Shown here: piece by piece, positions 44,215 to 49,330 of the stretch
Numbering within the stretch: position 1 is the first letter of the stretch
How the letters are laid out: each line of letters opens with the position of its first letter
Source: Alphaproteobacteria bacterium
Lineage (GTDB): Bacteria; Pseudomonadota; Alphaproteobacteria; UBA2966
DNA: 49,330 nt
Direction: 5' to 3'
Assembly: GCA_018654745.1 (NCBI GenBank)
Contig: JABILA010000095.1
Location: forward strand, 1-49,330
Translations under genes and position numbers: made by a program
The notes under the pieces: model-generated
What the model was told of the DNA's origin: nothing
The model's database searches: none
The model's input: the letters and a program-made list of their open reading frames with translations, nothing else

Positions 44215-45672
44215 ATGTTTTTCGCCTCGGCAATTCTCCCTCTTGGCTGGTCGCTTGGTGTGCTGGCCCTCGCGATGCTGGTGCCGTCACTGGTGGCTTT
44301 CGGCTATGGCGAGTCTGAACAATCCCAGGTCTTTCTGCTTTCGGCGTTGTTAACTGCGTTCGCAAGTGGGGCGATCATCATTGCGACGCGCGGGGTTGCG
44401 CTCCAGGCACCGCGCCGTCGCGAAGGCTTTTTTTCAGCAACCCTGATCTGGACACTCGTGCCTGGTTTCGCCGCTTTGCCGTTATACCAGATTGGCGTTG
44501 TCGATACGGGTGTGGATGCCTGGTTTGAAACGGTGTCCGGATTTACGACAACCGGTGCCACCGTCATCCACCAACTGGATATCACAGAATTTTCAGTGTT
44601 GATCTGGCGTGCGCTCTTGCAATGGCTTGGGGGGCTGGCGACCATTGTTCTTGTTGTGGTGCTGTTGTCATACCTTGGTGGCGGGGGCATGCAGTTCTTT
44701 GAAAGTGCCATGCCGCGTGGCGAACGCAAGGCTATGTCCGTCCAGATCGTGCATACCTTGAAGTCTATCGGAGGTATTTACTGCGCGCTGACATTCTTAT
44801 GCGCTGTTTTTTTGTGGTTTGCCGGGATGACCGTATTCGAATCGATTGCGCATGCATTCAGCGCAGTTTCCGGAGGTGGATTTTCGACACGGGATGCATC
44901 AATTGCTGCTTTCTCCAGTCCAGTGATCGAACTGGTCCTGATCATCTTCATGGTCGCTAGCGCGGTTAATTTTACGTTGCACTGGGCCGTGCTGCATGGA
45001 CGCAAGATATCGATCTATACGACGGATGTTGAGATACGGGCTCTCGCTGGCTTGATCGTTGCTGCAGGTGCGATGCTCACCGTAATCGCCTGGTCGACCG
45101 GAGCCCTCGATAGTCATCATATGTTGACGGGGTTGTTTATGGCTGTGTCTACAATTACGACGTCCGGGTTTGTCAGTCATACGGATACCAGCTGGGCGTC
45201 AGCCGGGATCATGCTGATGTTAATGCTCATGTTTACGGGTGGCGCTACCGGATCAACGGCTGGCGGGTTAAAGCTGCTAAGGTTTACAGCCCTGGTCAAG
45301 ATGGCTGGGCGGGAGCTTAGTCGCCTGGCGCATCCGCACGGTGTCGTTGCCCTGAAATATGGATCACGGCCTATTGATACCGGAACCCTGCATGCGATCT
45401 GGAGCTATTTTTGCATTTACCTGCTGACCATTGTTGGCCTGTCAGTAATACTTGCCTTGTTTGGTGTAGGTTTCACAGACGCTTTGGGTATGGTCGTGTC
45501 CGTCATATCGAATTCCGGGCTTGGTGACGGTACGTTGTTGGTCGAAAGCGGCAACGGGTACGCAGATATTTCAGACGGTGCAAAATACAGTTTGATCGCA
45601 GCGATGATCCTCGGGCGTCTGGAATTTCTGACCGTACTGGTATTACTCAGCCCGTCATTCTGGCGCCGCTGA
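44215..45672 (+). CDS. trkH: Potassium uptake channel TrkH
   Basis: TrkH, the K+-translocating subunit, 485 residues, with ten or so membrane helices in four pore-loop repeats. Selectivity-type glycines appear in SGFTTTGATV, SGGGFSTRD, TTSGFVSHTD and SNSGLGDGTL, all in expected order. The ATG at 44215 is preferred (TTG at 44206 is only two bases from the AGGCGG sequence after the trkA stop). It forms a complex with TrkA. The last 26 bp overlap the converging hybrid kinase gene. Confidence 0.93.
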   Translation: MFFASAILPLGWSLGVLALAMLVPSLVAFGYGESEQSQVFLLSALLTAFASGAIIIATRGVALQAPRRREGFFSATLIWTLVPGFAALPLYQIGVVDTGVDAWFETVSGFTTTGATVIHQLDITEFSVLIWRALLQWLGGLATIVLVVVLLSYLGGGGMQFFESAMPRGERKAMSVQIVHTLKSIGGIYCALTFLCAVFLWFAGMTVFESIAHAFSAVSGGGFSTRDASIAAFSSPVIELVLIIFMVASAVNFTLHWAVLHGRKISIYTTDVEIRALAGLIVAAGAMLTVIAWSTGALDSHHMLTGLFMAVSTITTSGFVSHTDTSWASAGIMLMLMLMFTGGATGSTAGGLKLLRFTALVKMAGRELSRLAHPHGVVALKYGSRPIDTGTLHAIWSYFCIYLLTIVGLSVILALFGVGFTDALGMVVSVISNSGLGDGTLLVESGNGYADISDGAKYSLIAAMILGRLEFLTVLVLLSPSFWRR

Positions 45673-48355
45673 CCGCATCTTCGACCGTTGCAATCAACTT
45701 TTCGATATTGACGGGTTTGGTCAAGTAATCGAAAAATCCAACCTCCCGGCCTTTGTCCAAATCATGTTTCATGGCATTTGCGCTGAGGGCGATCACAGGG
45801 ATATCACAACATTCTGCCATTGACTGAAGCTTCGCAAATGTCTCGAAACCATCCATACCGGGCAGGCCGATATCCATGAGAATGATGTCAGGCTTATCTG
45901 ACATTGCCCTCTCAACACCTTCTTCACCACTCATTGCTTCAAGCAGGGAATACTCGGTCATGAATGAAAATATTCGCTGTAGCAGGCGCATGTTGGCGAC
46001 ATTGTCTTCTATGCAAAGAATTTTCCAGGTTAAGTCTGTTTCCTGTTCAATCGGTTCTTCGATCAGCAAATCTGCGGCTGCGCTGTCACCCTGAGCTTCA
46101 AGTTGCTCCTTTTCGGCATCCGGCAGTTCAAACCAGAACTTGCTTCCTTCACCGACAACACTTTCAACGCCAATGGAGCCTCCCATCAATTCGACAAATC
46201 GTTTGACGATTGTAAGGCCAATCCCGGTTCCCTCGACGTCAGTTGCACCTGCATCAAGACGGTCGAAAGCAACAAAAAGGCGATCGAGGTTTTCCTTTGC
46301 GATTCCAGGACCTGTATCTGTAATCGATATCCTGACCCGGTCATTTGCGACAGTTGCGCAGTCAATGGCAACATTGCCGTCTTCCATGTTGTATTTGATG
46401 GCGTTTGATAGAAGGTTTAGCAATATTTCTTTCAGGCGTTGCCGGTCTCCAATTACATTCAATGTAGGATTTGTCTGAACGGCACTGATCGAAATGTCGC
46501 GTGTGCTGGCGGTGATGTGCACAAGTTCGATACATTCCTGTATCATTGTGTCCAGATCAATCGCTTCAAGATTAAGGATAACATTGCCGGATTCAACTGC
46601 TGAAAGATCCAGAACCTCGTTGATCAGTTCGAGAAGGTGAGCGCCGCCACGCTCTACATAACTCAGGCTTTCTTTCTGCTCGTCACTTAAAGGAGGATTG
46701 TTGTCTGTTAACAGAAGACTGACAAATCCGAGAATGGAGTTAAGCGGTGTCCGAAGGTCATGGCTCATGGCCGACAGAAATTCAGATTTGGCGAGGTTAG
46801 CTCTTTCTGCTTCATTTTTCGCATTTATTAATTGGTTTTGCGCGTCTCTTCGGTCGGTAATATTTCTGAATATATATGTTGAAAACGAGGCATTTTCGAC
46901 ATTCCAGTCAGACGTTGAAATTTCAACGGGGACCAGCTTTTTGTCCTGCCTTCGGATTTCACTTTCAAAAATCCCGGACCAGCTTTTGTTATTTGACTTG
47001 TCTTCGTCTGCAAAAAGAACTGTGCTGCTTTGACCAACAATTTCCTCGTGGCGATAGCCAAACATCCTTTCGGCTGCAGGGTTCCAGAAAACAATTATGT
47101 TATTTTCATCTGTCGTAATAATTGCTTCCTGTGCGGTCTGGGCAACAGACCTGAACCTTGCCTCGCTCAACTTGAATTCGTTTGTGGCTTCAGATAATTG
47201 CCGGGATCGTTTGCAACGTGCCTGAACGATGGCAACCAGTTCACGGGTCGGGATTGATTTGCGCAGTAATTCGTCGCCACCGGACTCAATAAATTTCAAC
47301 CACGTATCTGCAATGTCGGAGCCCGTCAGAAAGACAATTGGTGTTTGTACGTAAGTTTTGTCGAACCGGATTGATTTGGCGAGTTCGAATCCATCGCACC
47401 CTGGCATCTGAAGGTCCATCAGAATCATATCCGGGTCCAGTTCCCGAAGGGGGGATATGACTTTCATAGGGTCAGTAATAACGACAGTTTCGATACCGGC
47501 CTCATTCAATGCGGCGGCATTAAAGGTGGCAACTTCATTATCGTCGTCAACAACAAGAACGCGATACGAAGTTTCCTCCTCCGGATTAATAAGAAGGTCG
47601 AGGGTATGCATGAGCTCTGACAATTCAAATGGTTTGGCGAAAAAACCATCTGCTTCGACCCTGATAGCCTCCAGACGAACTTCCAGTTCAGGCTGATCCG
47701 ATAAGAATATCAGCGGGCATTTGATAATGCCCTGATTGCGCAAGGTCCGGGCGATTTCAAGCCCACCCATTGGTGCACCTGAATATGATGTGTCAATTAC
47801 AAGTCCACCTGGATTGTGGGCAGCAATCAGATCAGCCAATGCATTGTGGTCATTGGAGACGACGACAGAATAGCCATGTTGTGAAAGTTGTGTCTCGAAA
47901 GCAGTTGTGACTGCATCATCGCTGTCGACAATGAGAACCGATTTTTCATTCGGTTTGTCGAGAGCGGTATCGGCTGAATCCAGTTTTCCGTCTGTCTCAT
48001 TTAAGAGTTCGTTTTCTGCACTTTCCCTGACAGCTGTTTCAAGTGGTGCAAATAGTCCGTCCAGTGTCTTCCAGTGGGCGTCATCCAAAGTTTCACCGGA
48101 TTCAAGATACGCCGAAATCTTGTATTCCAGTGTTCTCGCGTGCTCGGTGATTTGTGGATATCCAAAAGTGCCAGCGGCGCCTGCCAACTTGTGAGTTATA
48201 GAATGGAATTCTTCCAACTCCCCGACACCTTCACTATTGGTGGTCGATCTTGCTGCTGACATTGCCTTTTCAACGTCTGCAATCCTCCCAGGCAGTTTTT
48301 TACGAAAGGATTCTCGCATTGCGGCCATTGTTGCGTGATAGGTCTCAGTACTCAT
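45647..48355 (-). CDS. Multidomain hybrid histidine kinase (Hpt-REC-REC-PAS-HisKA-HATPase-REC)
   Basis: A 902-residue soluble signalling protein with no membrane helix. Domains in order: Hpt (residues 1-110, phosphoacceptor H55 in THKLAGAAGTFG), receiver 1 (138-255, with the acceptor D in LVIDTSY and K in AKPFE), receiver 2 (268-390, ILMDLQMPGCDG, but KS in place of KP at the conserved lysine), PAS (about 398-500), HisKA (H in SAMSHDLRTPLNSIL), HATPase (LLNLLSNAIKYN, DTGPGI, GTGIGLTIVK) and receiver 3 (ILMDIGLPGMDG). Hpt is first, not last, which is unusual. It likely passes phosphate within a phosphorelay. It overlaps trkH by 26 bp and sits 45 bp after the broken kinase. Confidence 0.88.
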   Translation of the reverse strand: MSTETYHATMAAMRESFRKKLPGRIADVEKAMSAARSTTNSEGVGELEEFHSITHKLAGAAGTFGYPQITEHARTLEYKISAYLESGETLDDAHWKTLDGLFAPLETAVRESAENELLNETDGKLDSADTALDKPNEKSVLIVDSDDAVTTAFETQLSQHGYSVVVSNDHNALADLIAAHNPGGLVIDTSYSGAPMGGLEIARTLRNQGIIKCPLIFLSDQPELEVRLEAIRVEADGFFAKPFELSELMHTLDLLINPEEETSYRVLVVDDDNEVATFNAAALNEAGIETVVITDPMKVISPLRELDPDMILMDLQMPGCDGFELAKSIRFDKTYVQTPIVFLTGSDIADTWLKFIESGGDELLRKSIPTRELVAIVQARCKRSRQLSEATNEFKLSEARFRSVAQTAQEAIITTDENNIIVFWNPAAERMFGYRHEEIVGQSSTVLFADEDKSNNKSWSGIFESEIRRQDKKLVPVEISTSDWNVENASFSTYIFRNITDRRDAQNQLINAKNEAERANLAKSEFLSAMSHDLRTPLNSILGFVSLLLTDNNPPLSDEQKESLSYVERGGAHLLELINEVLDLSAVESGNVILNLEAIDLDTMIQECIELVHITASTRDISISAVQTNPTLNVIGDRQRLKEILLNLLSNAIKYNMEDGNVAIDCATVANDRVRISITDTGPGIAKENLDRLFVAFDRLDAGATDVEGTGIGLTIVKRFVELMGGSIGVESVVGEGSKFWFELPDAEKEQLEAQGDSAAADLLIEEPIEQETDLTWKILCIEDNVANMRLLQRIFSFMTEYSLLEAMSGEEGVERAMSDKPDIILMDIGLPGMDGFETFAKLQSMAECCDIPVIALSANAMKHDLDKGREVGFFDYLTKPVNIEKLIATVEDAVSGARMTG

Positions 48356-48400
48356 TTACCACATCCTGCATTGAAGATCGTGTTTTGGCATTTGCTGCAT

Positions 48401-49194
48401 CTAGATCAGACTTTCAATAATGAGTAGAAGGTCTTCATTACTGTTTTTGGACTTCAACAAAACCCGGTCCACTATTGCAGCGATCTTCTTGTCAATTTCA
48501 CTCGATGAATAGATGATAACCGGGGTTGATGCGTTCATAGTTTGTTTGATGACTTCAAGCAATTCCAATGCATTTCCATCGGGCATGCCGGGATCAAGAA
48601 TAATCAGATCATAGAGTTGGCTGTAAATTTTCTGTCGAGCGAAATGGACAGTCGATGCTGACTCGAAATGCAGTTTGTTTCCAATCATGGCACCCATTAT
48701 TTCGCACAGGTCCGGGTCATCTTCGATGTGAAGAATCCGTTTCTCACTTGGTGTAACTGGTTTGGATATTTCATCCGGAGCAGTTTCTGCCACATCGTGA
48801 TTGATCTGCAGGGACAGGGAAACTATTGAGCCAGGATTCGATGTGACTGACAGGTCAACTTTTTGTTCCCCTTTGAGAGGAAGATAGAAAAAGAACATGC
48901 TTCCTTTGCCAGGTTTGCTTTCCAGACCGATTTTGCCACCGTGTTTTTCGATGATGGCCTGTGAGATACTCAAACCAAGACCTGTTCCACCTTTCCTGCG
49001 ACTGTCTGATGAATCCCCCTGGCTAAATCTTTGGAATATCTTGTCGTGAAACTCTTCTGAAATGCCGGGCCCGTCATCTTCAATGCTAATCCGGATCAAT
49101 GGTCCGTTGATGTCGATGGAAATATTGACTTCGCTACCAGGGGGAGAGAATTTTGCAGCATTTGACAACAGGTTCGACATCACTTGCATTAATC
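48401..49194 (-). pseudogene. 3-prime fragment of a hybrid histidine kinase cut by an insertion sequence
   Basis: The reading frame is open upstream of the ATG at 49189 but the coding meaning ends at the junction near 49194: the ATPase domain N-box reads RLMQVMSNLLSNAAKFS, and the normal DP-D before R is missing. After that come DDGPGIS, GTGLGLSISQAI, and a receiver domain (RILHIEDDPDLCE, LIILDPGMPDGNAL). So only the C-terminal half (part of HATPase plus REC) remains here; the dimerisation helix and sensor part must lie beyond the element or are lost. Without them it is unlikely to be a working kinase. The next gene is the hybrid kinase, 45 bp away. Confidence 0.8.
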
Positions 49195-49330
49195 TGTAGT
49201 AATTCAGACCTGATCTGACAGTTACCGATTTTGACGCGGCGTCTGTCAGGTCAAGTTTGGTCTATAAACTTTTCCTTCCAGATACGTTTACCATCCTCCA
49301 GGGTTTGCATGGGCGTGCGGCCCTCGCAGA
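49195..49330 (-). mobile_element. Insertion sequence end, IS481/IS3-like
   Basis: From 49195 the sequence turns from kinase coding to element-like: it begins TGTAGTAATTCAGACC on the plus strand (TG end), contains nested inverted repeats (TCAGA/TCTGA, CTGACAG at 49215-49221 with CTGTCAG at 49243-49249), and then meets the tail of a transposase on the minus strand. IS family by resemblance of the tail; the other end is outside the window. Confidence 0.65.
49251..49330 (-). CDS. Integrase-type transposase, C-terminal fragment
   Basis: The frame from the right edge ends in TGA at 49251-49253 and encodes CEGRTPMQTLEDGKRIWKEK then FIDQT. The G-R-T-P-M-Q-T-L-x-D-G-K-x-x-W-x-E-K pattern is the usual C-terminal tail of IS481-type DDE integrases; IS3-type relatives are similar. 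Only 26 codons are visible, the catalytic domain lies beyond the window. The stop is 56 bp from the element end. Confidence 0.65.
   Translation of the reverse strand, partial: CEGRTPMQTLEDGKRIWKEKFIDQT

Noticed and set aside
1..49330. CRISPR array, tRNA or rRNA genes, prophage genes
   Set aside because: No regularly spaced direct repeats, no cloverleaf or ribosomal RNA sequences and no structural phage proteins were seen.

Overview
The window reads as chromosomal DNA of a free-living, probably marine alphaproteobacterium of the Rhodospirillales/SAR116 kind. The best pointer is the gene order ntrY-ntrX-trkA-trkH at 39138-45672, which is typical of that class; the mix of CoA ligases, polyamine-type ABC transport, orphan bioB and many small-molecule catabolic enzymes fits an aerobic heterotroph. 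Assignment to an order is inference. I saw no rRNA, tRNA, CRISPR array, plasmid or phage genes.

Layout. 1-4400: a LigB/DODA-type dioxygenase, a DUF952 protein, an MFS transporter, and a mandelate racemase-type enolase-superfamily enzyme coupled to a YchJ/SEC-C protein. 4433-7814: a three-gene minus-strand operon with two tandem paralogous 4Fe-4S proteins (QueG/RdhA-like) and a PaaK-like CoA ligase; this is the best candidate for an undescribed pathway. 7977-11696: a periplasmic solute-binding protein, an alpha/beta hydrolase, an amidohydrolase and a CopD/HemJ-like membrane protein. 11854-17015: a beta-oxidation cluster with an unusual dehydrogenase-first bifunctional enzyme, a hotdog thioesterase, a DUF2817 peptidase-like protein and a convergent acyl-CoA synthetase. 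17142-21948: a four-helix membrane protein divergent from an XRE/MmyB-type regulator with a clear operator, an unknown protein, a PhyH dioxygenase followed by a threonine aldolase, and a TRIC-type channel. 22042-25071: a fatty-acid CoA ligase, a MaoC hydratase and an enoyl-CoA isomerase-like protein. 25239-31624: argC, gamma-carbonic anhydrase, a deaminase, a TPR lipo/periplasmic-type protein, a DMT exporter coupled to a MarR-GNAT fusion with a perfect 16-bp inverted-repeat operator, rhodanese and bioB. 31625-32228: a structured leader, a 78-residue protein and a bidirectional terminator. 32250-36778: a complete Pot-type ABC importer (ATPase, binding protein, two permeases). 37061-38987: two envelope proteins, one a membrane-anchored ClpP-like protein. 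39138-45672: ntrYX-trkAH. 45647-49330: a large hybrid kinase (Hpt-REC-REC-PAS-kinase-REC) and the 3-prime part of a second hybrid kinase that is cut by an insertion sequence whose transposase tail runs off the window.

Themes. Fatty-acid and acyl-CoA chemistry dominates 11.8-25 kb: two FadD-type ligases, a bifunctional hydratase/dehydrogenase, MaoC, an isomerase-like protein and a thioesterase could together degrade unusual or unsaturated acyl chains. The genome is tightly packed: five convergent pairs overlap or abut at their stop codons. Regulation visible in the DNA includes two well-formed operators, an internal 15-bp hairpin that separates the abundant binding protein from its permeases, and a potassium-uptake pair sitting behind a nitrogen-type two-component system. 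Start codons were moved inward from the longest frame wherever a ribosome binding site, signal peptide or domain boundary argued for it, and this is stated in each entry.
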